From Streptomyces sp. SirexAA-E (GTDB lineage Bacteria > Actinomycetota > Actinomycetes > Streptomycetales > Streptomycetaceae), in the NCBI RefSeq assembly GCF_000177195.2, contig NC_015953.1, forward strand, positions 620,001-684,000: a stretch of 64,000 nt of DNA, read 5' to 3'. How positions within the stretch are numbered: position 1 is the first letter of the stretch; each line of letters starts with the position of its first letter. Positions 26,358 to 36,008 of the stretch are shown here, piece after piece. Under the pieces are notes generated by a model. That model was not told the DNA's origin. It ran no database searches and worked only from the letters and a program-made list of their open reading frames with translations. The position numbers were made by a program, and so were the translations under genes.

Positions 26358-27650
26358 TCAGCAGACGCCGTCGCCCGGCTTCGGGTTGCCCAGGCCGAAC
26401 AGCGGGCGGAGCCTGATCCCGATCCAGGTCCCGCCCAGCGCGACGGCGCCCCACAGCCAGCCGCTCAGGCTGCCCGAGGCGATGCCCGCCAGGTAGGCAC
26501 CGATGTTGCAGCCGCCGGCCAGCCGGGCGCCGATGCCCATCAGCACTCCGCCGAGCACGGACGCGACGGCGGTGCGCCAGGGGATGCCGCGGTGCAGGGC
26601 CCAGGTGCCGCCGAGCGCCGCAGCCACCGCCGCCCCGATCATGATGCCGATGTCGGTGAGGCTGGTCCTGTCGGCCAGGACCGGGCCCGCCAGCATCTCC
26701 GCGTTGCCGGACTGCTGCCACCACGTCCAGTTCTCCGGGTGGCCGCCGAGCGCACCCACCAGTTCGGAGCCCCACAGGGAGAAGGCGCTCGTGACGCCCC
26801 AGGCGCCGCCGGACACGAGCAGTACGCCCGCTCCGAGCACCGCCAGCACCAGGGCCCCGACGGCCAGCGGCCAGGAGCCGCGGACGGCCCGGACGGCGGC
26901 GTCGCGCGCCGAGGGCACCGGTCCGAGCGGTGGTGGGTTGCGGCGGGCCTGGACGCGCCGGGTGACCGCGACCACCAGCAGGAGCACGGCGATCGTCACG
27001 GCCCAGGAACCGGGCCAGCCGATGTGGTCGGACAGGACGACCGGCTCCCAGGCGGGAAGGTCCTTCCACAGGTCGAACTGCCAGGCGGCGAACGTGGCGC
27101 CCACGATGAATCCGCCGAGGGTCAGCAGCACCGAGCTCTGCCCCGAACCGACGGCGAAGAGAGTGCCCGAGGCGCAGGCGCCGCCGAGTTGCATCCCGAT
27201 GGCGAAGAGCAGCGAGCCGACGGCGAGTCCGACCCCGATCGACCCGCCGGACGGGGCCGGCTGCGCGCCGAACAGCCCCGTGCCCGTGCCGATGATCAGG
27301 GCGAAGAGGGTGGCGGTCGTACCGAGCAGCAGCGCGTGCGCCCGCAGTCCGGTGCCGTTGCCGACCGCGATGAGCTGCCGCCAGGCGGAGGTGAAGCCGA
27401 ACCTGGAATGGAACAGGGCGACGCCCAGGCCGAGCCCGAGCAGGAGCAGCACCCCCGGTCGGGCTCCGTGCGCGGACCACACGTAAGCGGTCAGGGCCAC
27501 GGCGAGCAGCCCCGACACGACGAGCGGTGTCCTGCGCACCGGAGGCAGCGGCGGGGCCTGCGGGCGCGGCGCGGAGGTGGGGGAAGGGACGAACGGGGAG
27601 GGCAGCGCGCGCGACGGCGCGGCCGGCCCTGCGGGTGGGGCGGTGGTCAC
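26358..27650 (-). CDS. YeeE/YedE-family (TsuA-like) transporter
   Basis: Membrane protein of 430 residues with duplicated halves, about nine to ten helices, related to the thiosulfate transporter TsuA. The functional cysteines are kept: GGACASGTLFAVGSG in the first half and GGCNIGAYLAGIASG in the second. GTG 27650 has GGAG about 8 nt upstream; the longer frame to 27722 lacks a ribosome site. The first 60 residues are Pro/Ala-rich and cytoplasmic. No TusA-like partner or rhodanese is adjacent. Thiosulfate or another small sulfur species is the likely substrate. Confidence 0.85.
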   Translation of the reverse strand: MTTAPPAGPAAPSRALPSPFVPSPTSAPRPQAPPLPPVRRTPLVVSGLLAVALTAYVWSAHGARPGVLLLLGLGLGVALFHSRFGFTSAWRQLIAVGNGTGLRAHALLLGTTATLFALIIGTGTGLFGAQPAPSGGSIGVGLAVGSLLFAIGMQLGGACASGTLFAVGSGQSSVLLTLGGFIVGATFAAWQFDLWKDLPAWEPVVLSDHIGWPGSWAVTIAVLLLVVAVTRRVQARRNPPPLGPVPSARDAAVRAVRGSWPLAVGALVLAVLGAGVLLVSGGAWGVTSAFSLWGSELVGALGGHPENWTWWQQSGNAEMLAGPVLADRTSLTDIGIMIGAAVAAALGGTWALHRGIPWRTAVASVLGGVLMGIGARLAGGCNIGAYLAGIASGSLSGWLWGAVALGGTWIGIRLRPLFGLGNPKPGDGVC

Positions 27651-27910
27651 GGAAGGTCTCCGGAAGGGTGCACGGCGGACGGCGGCACTGCTGGCCGGCC
27701 GCGCTGGACACGCGGCCGGCACGGGACTCGACGCGTCAGAGTCCGTCGTCGACGCACCATGCCGAGTGCGCGAACAGCGCGAGGCACAGCGACGGAGCCG
27801 GTACAGACATACGTACGACCATACGGAGGCTGTTCCTCCGGATGCCGTGCCGTCTCGCCATGCGGATGGCTTCCCGGGACGACGCCTCCGGCCGCCGGCC
27901 TCTGCGCCGG

Positions 27911-28543
27911 TCAGGGCCGGCCGGCGCCCCGTCGGCCCGCGGCGTCGGCCGTCGCAACACGCGGCGGGCTCAGCGCCGCGCGCAGGACGGGGGTGAGGAC
28001 GCGGCGGGTCTCGGCCGGGGTGAGGGCGGCGGGGGTGGGAAGCGGGTTGAGGTAACGGGTGTAGATGAGGCCGCCGAGGACCGTCACCACGGCCGTCGCG
28101 CGGGCGGTGGCGTCCCGCCCGCCGAGAAATTCAACGAGCCGGGCCAGCAGTTCGTGTTCCAGGTACTCGCGGATGACCGCGGCGGCCTCCTCGCCCTGGG
28201 CCGTGAGCCGGAGGAAGTCGGCGTCCTCCCAGAGGCCGGTCACCGCGTCGACCAGCCGCCCGGGCAGGGTGGCCCGGTCGCCGCCGAGGACGGCGTCCAC
28301 GGCCAGCGCGTTGGCGCACTGGAACTGCATCACGTCCGCGAACAGGCCCTTCTTCGAGCCGAAGTGGTACGCGATGAGCGCCGGATCGACCCCGGCCGCG
28401 CCGGCCACCGCACGCAGGGTGGTGCCCCGGTAGCCACGTTCCAGGAACAGCGCGTGGGCCGCGGAGACGATCGACTCGCGGGTCGGCGGGTTGCCGCGGG
28501 GGCGGCCCCGGGTGCGGGCGGAGGCGGGAGTGTCTTTATTCAT
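27911..28543 (-). CDS. TetR-family regulator
   Basis: 210 residues. HTH at about 20-65 (TRESIVSAAHALFLERGYRG, then LRAVAGAAGVDPALIAYHFGSKKGLF). The C-terminal part is of the TetR_C_17-like type with GEEAAAVIREYLEHEL. ATG 28543. It is divergent from the NAD(P)-binding protein gene 76 bp away, with a palindrome between them, and probably controls that gene and itself. Confidence 0.88.
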   Translation of the reverse strand: MNKDTPASARTRGRPRGNPPTRESIVSAAHALFLERGYRGTTLRAVAGAAGVDPALIAYHFGSKKGLFADVMQFQCANALAVDAVLGGDRATLPGRLVDAVTGLWEDADFLRLTAQGEEAAAVIREYLEHELLARLVEFLGGRDATARATAVVTVLGGLIYTRYLNPLPTPAALTPAETRRVLTPVLRAALSPPRVATADAAGRRGAGRP

Positions 28544-28562
28544 CGGCGTTGAGCCTGCGTGC

Positions 28563-28572
28563 GCTGATCAGC
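28563..28572. promoter_or_regulatory. Palindrome in TetR/oxidoreductase divergent promoter
   Basis: GCTGATCAGC, a perfect 10-bp palindrome with further partial symmetry on both sides (GTGC/GCAC). It lies 20 bp from the TetR start and 48 bp from the divergent start. Candidate operator. Confidence 0.4.
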
Positions 28573-28619
28573 ACAGTCAAGGGTGTTCCGGCCACCACAC
28601 GAAGGGATGACCCGACACC

Positions 28620-29312
28620 ATGCGTATCGCAGTCTTCGGCGCCACCGGACCCACCGGGCGCCAGCTGACGGACCAGGCACTCGACGGCGGCCACGAGGTC
28701 GTCGCCGTCGTCCGCCGCCCCGGCGCTCTGCCCGCCCGGACAGGCCTCACGGTGGCCGTCGCCGACGCCACCGACCCGGCGGCCGTCGACGCCGCGATCG
28801 GCGGGACGGACGCCGTGCTCTCCGTACTGGGCGCGCGCTTCGACAAGGCCGCCGTCACCACGTACTCGGCGAGTGCCACGGCCATCACCGGGGCCATGGA
28901 GCGCCACGGCGTCGAACGGCTGCTCGCCGTCAGTTCCAGCGTCGCCGACCCCGCGTGGCGCCCCACCGGAGCGCACTTCTTCAACCATGTGCTCGACCCG
29001 CTGGTGAACCGGCGTCTCGGCCGCACCCTCCACGAGGACATGCGCCGCATGGAGACCGTGATCCGGCGGACGGACCTCGACTGGACGCTCGTCCGGCCCT
29101 CGGGCCTCTTCGACCATCCCCGCGTCACGGACTACCACACGGCCGAGACCAGTGCCGACGGCGTCTTCACCGCCCGCGCCGACCTGGCCGCGAGCATGCT
29201 GCGCGAGCTGGAGGAGCGGCGGTACGTCCGTACGGCCATGGGCGTCGTCACCACGGCCGCACGGCCGAACATCGCCAAGCTGATCTGGACCGAGGGGGTG
29301 AAGAAGAGGTGA
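28620..29312 (+). CDS. NAD(P)H-binding Rossmann protein (NmrA/SDR-like)
   Basis: Atypical short-chain-reductase-fold protein, 230 residues. It has the dinucleotide motif VFGATGPTGRQL at the N-terminus, then ADATDPAAVDAAIGGTDAVLSVLG, a LLAVSSSVAD strand and WTLVRPSGLFD. No YxxxK catalytic pair is evident, as in NmrA-like redox sensors or NAD(P)H-binding flavin-reductase relatives. Its stop overlaps the GTG of the next gene. Confidence 0.85.
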   Translation: MRIAVFGATGPTGRQLTDQALDGGHEVVAVVRRPGALPARTGLTVAVADATDPAAVDAAIGGTDAVLSVLGARFDKAAVTTYSASATAITGAMERHGVERLLAVSSSVADPAWRPTGAHFFNHVLDPLVNRRLGRTLHEDMRRMETVIRRTDLDWTLVRPSGLFDHPRVTDYHTAETSADGVFTARADLAASMLRELEERRYVRTAMGVVTTAARPNIAKLIWTEGVKKR

Positions 29313-29713
29313 GCCGGTGCCCCGCCGGGCTCACGGACGGCACGCGGGAGTTCCTCGCTCTGCCCCGGACCGCCACCCTCACGACCCTCCGCCCTGACGG
29401 CTCCCCGCACGTCGCCCCCGTCCGCTTCACCTTCGACCCGGCCACCGGCACGGCCCGGGTGACCACCAGGGCCCGGGCCGTGAAGGCCCGCAACGTGGCG
29501 ACGGGTGGCGAGGCGGCCCGTGCCGCACTCTGCCAGGCGGACGGCTTCCGGTGGGCCACCCTCGAAGGCCGATCCACCGTCACCGACGACCCGGCCCGCG
29601 TGTCCGAGGCGGTCCACCGCTACACCCTCCGCTACCGCACGGCCCCGCCCGCTCCACCGGACCTGGTCGTCGTCGAGATCGTCGTCGACCGCGTCCTGAG
29701 CCTCAACCTCTGA
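29309..29713 (+). CDS. PPOX-class F420/FMN-dependent oxidoreductase
   Basis: Small split-barrel flavin/deazaflavin enzyme, 134 residues. The pattern FLALPRTATLTTLRPDGSPHVAPVRFTFD, followed by ARAVKARNVATGG and WATLEGRSTVTDD, is typical of F420-binding PPOX proteins of actinomycetes. GTG 29309 overlaps the upstream stop (GTGA). A two-gene redox operon under the divergent TetR is likely. Confidence 0.85.
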   Translation: MSRCPAGLTDGTREFLALPRTATLTTLRPDGSPHVAPVRFTFDPATGTARVTTRARAVKARNVATGGEAARAALCQADGFRWATLEGRSTVTDDPARVSEAVHRYTLRYRTAPPAPPDLVVVEIVVDRVLSLNL

Positions 29714-29724
29714 TCCGCGGAACC

Positions 29725-29796
29725 CTCTGCTCGCGCATCACCCGCCGAGTGGGCGTCACCCTCTGCGCCCGCATCGCCCTCTGAGCGCGCGTCGCC
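29725..29796. repeat. 18-bp intergenic tandem repeat, four copies
   Basis: Four head-to-tail 18-bp units (29725, 29743, 29761 and 29779) of the form CTCTGNNCNCGCATCRCC, diverged from each other, with a fifth degenerate unit on the left. They lie in the gap between the PPOX and dehalogenase genes. On the minus strand the units would read GDA(R/G/H)(S/A)(E/A), but no gene structure supports translation. Confidence 0.65.
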
Positions 29797-29849
29797 CCTG
29801 GTCTCGCGCACCCTCCGCATCCTTCCGACGAAAGCGAAGTGACACCGTC

Positions 29850-30722
29850 GTGCCCACCCTGCCCGTCCTCGGTACCACCCTGCACCACCGCGAGTCCGGC
29901 GACCCCGAGGGGCTGCCGTTCGTCTTCCTCCACGGCAACCCCACCTCCTCCCACCTCTGGCGGAACGTCCTGCCGGCTGTGGCCGCGCCCGGCCGCCGCC
30001 TGCTGGCCCCCGATCTCGTCGGTATGGGCGACTCCGGCAAGCCCGACCTCGCCTACTCCTTCGACGACCACGCCCGTCACCTCGACGCCTGGTTCGACGC
30101 GCTCGGGATCACCGAGGCCGTGCTGGTCGGCCACGACTGGGGCGGCACACTCGCCTTCGACCGCGCCGCCCGTCTGCCGGACAGGGTCCGCGGCCTCGCC
30201 TTCACGGAGACGATCGTCAAGCCGCTGTACGGCGACGAGTTCCCCCCGGCCGGGCGGCAGTTGTTCGAGCTCCTGCGCACCCCCGGGGTGGGCGAGGAGA
30301 TGGTCCTGGAGAAGTCGATGTTCGTCGAGGGCCTTCCGGCCACGCTCGCCACCACCCTCGACCCCGCGGACCTGGAGGTCTACCGCCGCGCTTTCCCGAC
30401 ACCCAGGAGCCGCCGCCCGGTGCTGGAGTGGGCGCGCATGATGCCGCTGGACGGCGAGCCGGCGGACATCGTGGCCCGCATCGAGCACTTCGACGCCTGG
30501 CTGGCCACCAGCCCCGAGGTCCCCAAGCTGCTCGTCGCGTTCGAACCGGGCCCGGGAGCGATGACCGACCGGGGGGCCGTGGCCTGGTGCGAGGAGAACA
30601 TCGCGGGCCTGGAGGTGTCCCGCAACGGCCTCGCCGGCCACCACTCCCCGGAGGACCGCCCCGTGGAACTGGCCGCGGCGATCAACACCTGGGCGGACCA
30701 CCACGGGCTGACCCGCGCGTAA
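29850..30722 (+). CDS. Haloalkane dehalogenase
   Basis: Alpha/beta hydrolase, 290 residues, of the size and motif order of haloalkane dehalogenases. It has halide-stabilising Asn30 in FLHGNPTSSHLW, nucleophile Asp96 with halide-site Trp97 in VGHDWGGTLAF, catalytic acid Glu120 (FTETIVKP, the position used by subfamily II) and the late His in AGHHSPEDRP. Cleaves carbon-halogen bonds in haloalkanes in other members; the natural substrate here is unknown. GTG 29850 has GAAGTGA about 8 nt upstream. It is separated from the upstream redox pair by the tandem repeat. Confidence 0.9.
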   Translation: MPTLPVLGTTLHHRESGDPEGLPFVFLHGNPTSSHLWRNVLPAVAAPGRRLLAPDLVGMGDSGKPDLAYSFDDHARHLDAWFDALGITEAVLVGHDWGGTLAFDRAARLPDRVRGLAFTETIVKPLYGDEFPPAGRQLFELLRTPGVGEEMVLEKSMFVEGLPATLATTLDPADLEVYRRAFPTPRSRRPVLEWARMMPLDGEPADIVARIEHFDAWLATSPEVPKLLVAFEPGPGAMTDRGAVAWCEENIAGLEVSRNGLAGHHSPEDRPVELAAAINTWADHHGLTRA

Positions 30723-30884
30723 GGCCGGCCGCGGCCTCGATGTGGGCGGCGAGGATCTCTTCGAACGCCATGAGGCCGAGCACGCGCTCGCCGCGGACCG
30801 TCAGAAGACGGGACACCATGAGGGCGATTCGCGCCTGCCCCACGCGAGAACCGCCCCGGCCGACGGCGTGCCCGCGCCGCCGGA

Positions 30885-32846
30885 TCAGCCCACCAGATCC
30901 GGGGCACGCAGCATCTCGGACGGGATGCCCCAGGCGTCGACGAGGTCGACCGCGAGGGGCCGGACCTTACGGCAGAGGTCGTTCACCTCGCGGCTGATCG
31001 CCTTGGAACGCTGGACGGTCAGCCGGCCGTGCTCCATGAACCACGCCCGGTCAGCCTCGATCGTCGACAGGGCGAACAGGTCGCACAGCAAGCCCAGCGC
31101 GACCTTGTTGCCGCTGTCGGGCAGCGCACGCACCTTCTCGACGAAGGCCTCCAGCACCAGCCGTTCGACGTGCGCGTGCGCGACCGCGATGACGTGGTCC
31201 TGCACCTGGGAGAAGACGACGCCCGGATTCCCCTTCTGGTCGACCCCGCGCTTGAGCCGGCGGGCCACACCGGCGAGCATGTGCTCCTCGCGGTAGCGGA
31301 GCATGGCGAGCTGGTACTCCGAGTCGAGCAGCCCGGCCTCCTGGTCCCACTCGTCACCGCCCGGCAGCAGGTCACGCACCCGTTCGAGCAGCTTGTGGGC
31401 CGACGTCTTCTCCATGACCGTCTCGACGGCGAGACCGGCGACGTAGCGGACGGTGCCGAGTTGGTCCAGGTCCTCGAACTCACTCGCGTAATGGGTGAGC
31501 AGTCCCTTGGCCACGAGCTGCAACAGGACGTGGTTGTCGCCCTCGAAGGTGGTGAAGATGTCGCTGTCGGCCTTCAGCGCGGCGAACCGGTTGACGCTGA
31601 GATAGCCGGCGCCGCCGCACGCCTCGCGGCACTCCTGGACGACCCGGGTGGCGTGCCAGGTACCGAGTGCCTTGGTGCCCGCGGCCCGCGACTCCAGCCG
31701 GCGCCGCGCCTGAGCGTCGTCCTCGATGCCGGAGAAGACCTCGTGCAGTTGCGTGCGCACGACGTCCTGCGCGAAGTGCAGCGCGTAGGTACGCGCGACG
31801 AGCGGCAGCAGACGCCGCTGGTGGAGGCCGTAGTCGAGGAGCCGCTGCTCCTCCGCGCCCGAGGCCGCTTCGAACTGCCGGCGCCGCACGGCGTACTTCG
31901 TGGCGATCGCCAGCGCGACCTTGGCGGCGTTGACACCGGCCCCGCCGACGCTGACCCGGCCCTGGACCAGCGTGCCGAGCATCGTGAAGAAGCGCCGGTC
32001 GGGGTTGTCGATCGAGCTCTCGTAGACGCCTTCGGCGGTGACGTCGGCGAACCGGTTGAGCAGCGCCTCGCGCGGCACCCGCACACCGTCGAACCGGATA
32101 CGGCCGTTGTCCACACCGTTGAGGCCCATCTTGCGGCCGTCGTCCTCGATCCGGACGCCGGGAGCCACCTCGCCGTCGACCCGGATCGGCACGACGAACG
32201 CGTGCACCCCCTCGGACTTCCCGGCCACCTCCAGCTGGGCGAAGACGACCGCCAGCTCCGCGTGGCGGGCCGCGTTGCCGATGTAGTCCTTGCGCGCCTG
32301 GTCACCCTGCGTGGTGATGACGAATTCCTGGCCTTCGGCGTCGTACCGCGCGAGGGTGCCGAGCGCCTGGACGTTGGAGCCGTGCCCGGTCTCGGTCATC
32401 GCGAAGCACCCCATCAGCCGCCCGGTGATCAGGTCCGGCAGATAGGCGTCGTGGTGGCGTTCGGTGCCGAGCTGGAGGATCGCTCCGCCGAAGAGTCCGA
32501 ACTGCACGCCGACCTTCACCAGCACCGACAGGTCACCGAAGGCGAGCGTCTCGAACGCGGCGATCGAGGCCCCGATGTCGCCTCCCCCTCCGTACCTGCC
32601 CGGGAAGCCCATGCCGGTCTGGCCCGTCGCGGCCATCTCGACCACCAGCTCACGCACCCGCTCGCGATACGCGTCGACGCCGAGCTCCTCGGCCTCCTCC
32701 AGGACGGAGGCGTACGTCACCAGGTTGGTCCGGACGAGGTCGCGGATCTCGGCGTACTCGCCGTCGAGCACTTCGGTCAGTGCCCGGACGTCGACCTCGG
32801 GCTCTACATATCCGCTCGTGGCAGTGTGTGCGTTGTCAGTGGCCAT
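30885..32846 (-). CDS. Acyl-CoA dehydrogenase/oxidase family protein
   Basis: Flavoenzyme of 653 residues, well above the roughly 400 of short acyl-CoA dehydrogenases and closer to acyl-CoA oxidases. Flavin-site MTETGHGSNVQ, KDYIGNAARHAELAVVFAQL, REALLNRF and the catalytic-Glu segment FTTFEGDNHVLLQLVAKGLL are visible, followed by a second helical domain of about 200 residues. Predicted to introduce the 2,3 double bond in fatty acyl-CoA. ATG 32846. It stands alone. The 162 bp between its stop and the dehalogenase gene contain no gene I can support. Confidence 0.9.
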   Translation of the reverse strand: MATDNAHTATSGYVEPEVDVRALTEVLDGEYAEIRDLVRTNLVTYASVLEEAEELGVDAYRERVRELVVEMAATGQTGMGFPGRYGGGGDIGASIAAFETLAFGDLSVLVKVGVQFGLFGGAILQLGTERHHDAYLPDLITGRLMGCFAMTETGHGSNVQALGTLARYDAEGQEFVITTQGDQARKDYIGNAARHAELAVVFAQLEVAGKSEGVHAFVVPIRVDGEVAPGVRIEDDGRKMGLNGVDNGRIRFDGVRVPREALLNRFADVTAEGVYESSIDNPDRRFFTMLGTLVQGRVSVGGAGVNAAKVALAIATKYAVRRRQFEAASGAEEQRLLDYGLHQRRLLPLVARTYALHFAQDVVRTQLHEVFSGIEDDAQARRRLESRAAGTKALGTWHATRVVQECREACGGAGYLSVNRFAALKADSDIFTTFEGDNHVLLQLVAKGLLTHYASEFEDLDQLGTVRYVAGLAVETVMEKTSAHKLLERVRDLLPGGDEWDQEAGLLDSEYQLAMLRYREEHMLAGVARRLKRGVDQKGNPGVVFSQVQDHVIAVAHAHVERLVLEAFVEKVRALPDSGNKVALGLLCDLFALSTIEADRAWFMEHGRLTVQRSKAISREVNDLCRKVRPLAVDLVDAWGIPSEMLRAPDLVG

Positions 32847-32928
32847 GCCACCTCGCTACCCCGCGTAAGGACGATCAAGCGGGAGGAGGGGTGCTCTGAG
32901 GGCCATCCGGGGGTAGGACGACCGCGCG

Positions 32929-35169
32929 TCAGCCCGACTTCGGCGGCTTCTGCGCGTCGAAGGCGAAGAGGGTGTTCTCGGCTGCGGCCACGATCACCGC
33001 GCGCCCCGCGACGGTCACGCGCGGGCTCGCGCCCTGCTCACCCGTCAGTCCGTCGGCCTGCGGGTCTGTCGTCCACAGGGGTGTGCCGTCCTGCGGCGAC
33101 AGCGCGACCACCCGGCCGGTGGCCGAGCTGAAGTACAGCGCGTCGGAACCCGCGACGGGACCCGACGCCCCCTCCACGCTCGTCTGCCGCGACCACTTCT
33201 TCCGGCCGGTGGCGGGGTCGAGCGCCGTCACCAGACCGGTCTGCCCGCTCACGTACAGGGTGCCGTCCGCCATGCCGGGGGTCCCTCCGTACGTCCTGGC
33301 CAGTCGGGAGTAGGTGACCTTCCGCGAGGCCGGGTCGACCCGCGCCACCCCGTCGTAACCGGTCAGATCGGCCCCCTCCCTGTGCTCCTGGAGGAGCACG
33401 AGCGTGCCGTCGGCGACACCCATGGGCACGGCGGGACCGTCGACCGCGATGGGCCTGCCCAGTGTTCCCGAGGCGCGGTCGACCGAGTACAGGGTGGGGT
33501 GGCGCACCTCCAAGGCGTCCAGCTCCGCGTCCGTCGCGCACATCGCGAGGAGCTGTGGGCCCACGGGGACGGGGGCGCATCGCTTGCCCGCGGGGAACGG
33601 CGTCGTCCAGGTGATCTCACCGCTGTGCGCGTCCCGGGCCTCGAAGCCGGAGTCGGACGCGTCGACGGTCACCACGGTGGAGCCGACCACGAGGGCGTCC
33701 TGGCTCCGGCCCGTGACGGCCTGCGACTGGGCGCCGGAGGGTACCGACCACAGCTCCCGGCCGGTGTCCGCGTCGACGGCCACCACCTCGCGGGGAGGGC
33801 CCTGCGGGTCGTCCTGGGCGGCGAAGCGGTAACCGAGGACCGTGTCCGCGGTGGCACCCACCAGGTGCATGCCCTGGACGGGGACGCCCGGACTCTTCAC
33901 CGTCCACACCCGCGAGCCGTCCGCCGCGCTGATCCGGGTCGCGACGACGCCGCCGCCCCCGCAGAACAACGCGTCGCCGCGCGCGACGCAACGCAGTTCG
34001 TCGGGGATGTCCTCGGCGCCGCCCCGCACGGTCGTGCGCCAGGCCTCGAAGCCTTCCGGAAGCGCGGCACCCGCAGCCGCGACGCCGTGCCCCTTGTCGC
34101 CGCCGCCGTCCGCCTGGAAGTCGCCCGCCGTGAGCGCGGCGACTCCTCCGCCGATCGCCGCCACCGCGACCGCGGTCGCGAGCGCGGGGCGCCAGCGGTG
34201 ACGCAGGCGGCGGCCGACGGGGGCCGCGGATTGCTCTGGGCCGGGAGCGGCCGAAGCGGCGGGCGGAGCGGTCGGCGCCGGGGTGGCCGTCGAGAAGTGG
34301 TGCTGGGTGATCACGTCGCGGGTGCAGCCGGCGCCGCCTCCGTCCGCGTCGGTCCCGCCGAGGTCGGCCGGCAGGTCCCGGAGCAGCACGAGGAGCGCGT
34401 CCGCCGAGGGCCGCCGCTCGGGCTCCTTGTCCAGGCACGACTCGACGACCGCGCGCAGAGCCGCCGGCACGGCGCCCAGCGACGGCTCCTCGTGCACGAC
34501 CTGATACGCCGTCATGTACGGACTGTCCGCGTCGAAGGGCCCGCGGCCCGTCGCCGAGTACACCAGCAGCGTCCCCAGCGAGAAGACGTCGGACCCCGGC
34601 CCCACCCCGCGCGGCGCCTGCAACTGCTCCGGCGACATGAAGGGCGGCGTACCGATGACCCGCCCCGTCATCGTCAGTGTCTGCTGGTCCACGGCGCGCG
34701 AGATGCCGAAGTCGATGACGCGCGGGCCCTCGGGCGAGAGCACGACGTTCGAGGGCTTCAGGTCGCGGTGGACGACCCCCACCCGGTGGATGTCGCGCAG
34801 CGCTTCCGCCAGCCCGATGGCGAGCCTTCTCAGCTCCGCTCCGTCCAGCGGGCCCTTCGCGGCGATGTGTTGGGCGAGCGTGTCTCCCTCGATGTAGGTC
34901 GTCGCCATCCACGGCTGCTCGGCCTCGGGGGCGGCGTCGACCACGGCGGCGGTGAACGCGCCGCTCACCCGCCTCGCCGCCGCCACCTCCTGCCGGAAAC
35001 GGATGCGGAACTCGTCGTCCCCCGCGAACTGCTGGTGGATCAGCTTGATCGCGACGGGCCGCCCCGAGCTCGTACGGGCCAGGAAGACCGTGCCCATGCC
35101 ACCCGAGCCGAGCCGCGCCTCGAGCGGATAGCCGCCGATCTCGGCTGGATCACCTCCGCGCAGCGACAC
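32929..35169 (-). CDS. Membrane Ser/Thr kinase with extracytoplasmic PQQ propeller
   Basis: 746 residues. Kinase domain about 12-265: LGSGGMGTVFLAR, Lys42 (VAIKLI), HRDLKPSN with Asp136, DFGISRAV and the GTPPFMSPE segment. One membrane helix near 325-350 (ALATAVAVAAIGGGVAALTAG). The outer part is built of PQQ/WD-like blades (VDADTGRELWSVPSG, ALDPATGRKKWSRQTS, ALSPQDGTPLWTTDP) forming a propeller that could sense a ligand or bind cell-wall material. GTG 35169 follows GGGAGG; the longer frame to 35265 has no good site. Confidence 0.9.
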   Translation of the reverse strand: MSLRGGDPAEIGGYPLEARLGSGGMGTVFLARTSSGRPVAIKLIHQQFAGDDEFRIRFRQEVAAARRVSGAFTAAVVDAAPEAEQPWMATTYIEGDTLAQHIAAKGPLDGAELRRLAIGLAEALRDIHRVGVVHRDLKPSNVVLSPEGPRVIDFGISRAVDQQTLTMTGRVIGTPPFMSPEQLQAPRGVGPGSDVFSLGTLLVYSATGRGPFDADSPYMTAYQVVHEEPSLGAVPAALRAVVESCLDKEPERRPSADALLVLLRDLPADLGGTDADGGGAGCTRDVITQHHFSTATPAPTAPPAASAAPGPEQSAAPVGRRLRHRWRPALATAVAVAAIGGGVAALTAGDFQADGGGDKGHGVAAAGAALPEGFEAWRTTVRGGAEDIPDELRCVARGDALFCGGGGVVATRISAADGSRVWTVKSPGVPVQGMHLVGATADTVLGYRFAAQDDPQGPPREVVAVDADTGRELWSVPSGAQSQAVTGRSQDALVVGSTVVTVDASDSGFEARDAHSGEITWTTPFPAGKRCAPVPVGPQLLAMCATDAELDALEVRHPTLYSVDRASGTLGRPIAVDGPAVPMGVADGTLVLLQEHREGADLTGYDGVARVDPASRKVTYSRLARTYGGTPGMADGTLYVSGQTGLVTALDPATGRKKWSRQTSVEGASGPVAGSDALYFSSATGRVVALSPQDGTPLWTTDPQADGLTGEQGASPRVTVAGRAVIVAAAENTLFAFDAQKPPKSG

Positions 35170-35358
35170 TCTTCCCGACCTCCCGTCCCCCGCGCGCCTC
35201 TGCCGCCACGGGCCTGCGTACCTGTCCCGCACCCAAACTAGCCGCAGGGTGGTACGGCAGGGCAATGCGGGTGAGGAACAGGGGGGCCAGGTCCGTCCCT
35301 ACCGGTGCTCGGAGGCCGATCGGGAACGCGCGGGGCGAGGCCGCACGAGGTCGTCGCC

Positions 35359-36000
35359 TCAGCCGTCCGTGAGGTGCGCGAGTGCGGTGATGACACGGTC
35401 GTCGATGTCGGGCGGCCAGGGGAACGACAGGGCGACCGCTCGCTGGTGGGCGAGTCCGTGCAGCCCCAGCCACAGCGCGACCGCGTCGGCGGACACGTCG
35501 GTGCTGGTCGCGCAGCCGGCTGCGACGCAGTCCCGGAGCGCCTCGGTCAGTCGCCGCATGCTCGCCAGACCGAGTGCGGCCAGGTCCTCCTGGGTCACGG
35601 AGCTCTCGTTCGGATCCGGCGCCCAGAGCCCTCCGAACATCGTGCGGTAGCGCCCGGGATGCGCCTGGGCGAACCGCAGATACCCCCGGCACACGGCCAT
35701 GAGTCGCTCACGGGGCTCGGCGTCCGCCGCCTCCACGGCGGTGCGCAACTGTTCGTCCAGTTCGGCGAAGGCGTTGCGGACCACGGCCAGCATGATGGCG
35801 GGCTGGTCGGAGAAGTGGCGGTAGATCGAAGGGGCGGCGATCCCGACGCGGCGAGCGACGGATCGCAGGGTGACGGCGCTCTCGTCACCGGTCTCGTCGA
35901 GCAGGGCGACCGCCGCCGCCACGATCTCGCCCCGGAGCCTGTCACCCTCCCCACGACGGTTGCGGACGCGGACGTGTGGTGCTGAGGTCTCGTCTCCCAT
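35359..36000 (-). CDS. TetR-family repressor
   Basis: 213 residues. HTH about 22-68 (LRGEIVAAAVALLDETGDES, RSVARRVGIAAPSIYRHFSDQPAIM) and a TetR_C_13-like C-terminus with RYRTMFGGLWAPDP. ATG 36000 has AAGGTG 6 nt upstream. It is divergent from the MDR oxidoreductase; two matching palindromes flank the intergenic region, one over this gene's own leader. Confidence 0.9.
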   Translation of the reverse strand: MGDETSAPHVRVRNRRGEGDRLRGEIVAAAVALLDETGDESAVTLRSVARRVGIAAPSIYRHFSDQPAIMLAVVRNAFAELDEQLRTAVEAADAEPRERLMAVCRGYLRFAQAHPGRYRTMFGGLWAPDPNESSVTQEDLAALGLASMRRLTEALRDCVAAGCATSTDVSADAVALWLGLHGLAHQRAVALSFPWPPDIDDRVITALAHLTDG

Positions 36001-36008
36001 GCCGTCAC

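Noticed and set aside
30723-30884. Minus-strand stretch reading SRLLTVRGERVLGLMAFEEI, then LAAHIEAAA, between the dehalogenase and acyl-CoA oxidase genes
   Set aside because: Fairly protein-like, but it has no start, stop context or domain I can name; too short to call a gene remnant.
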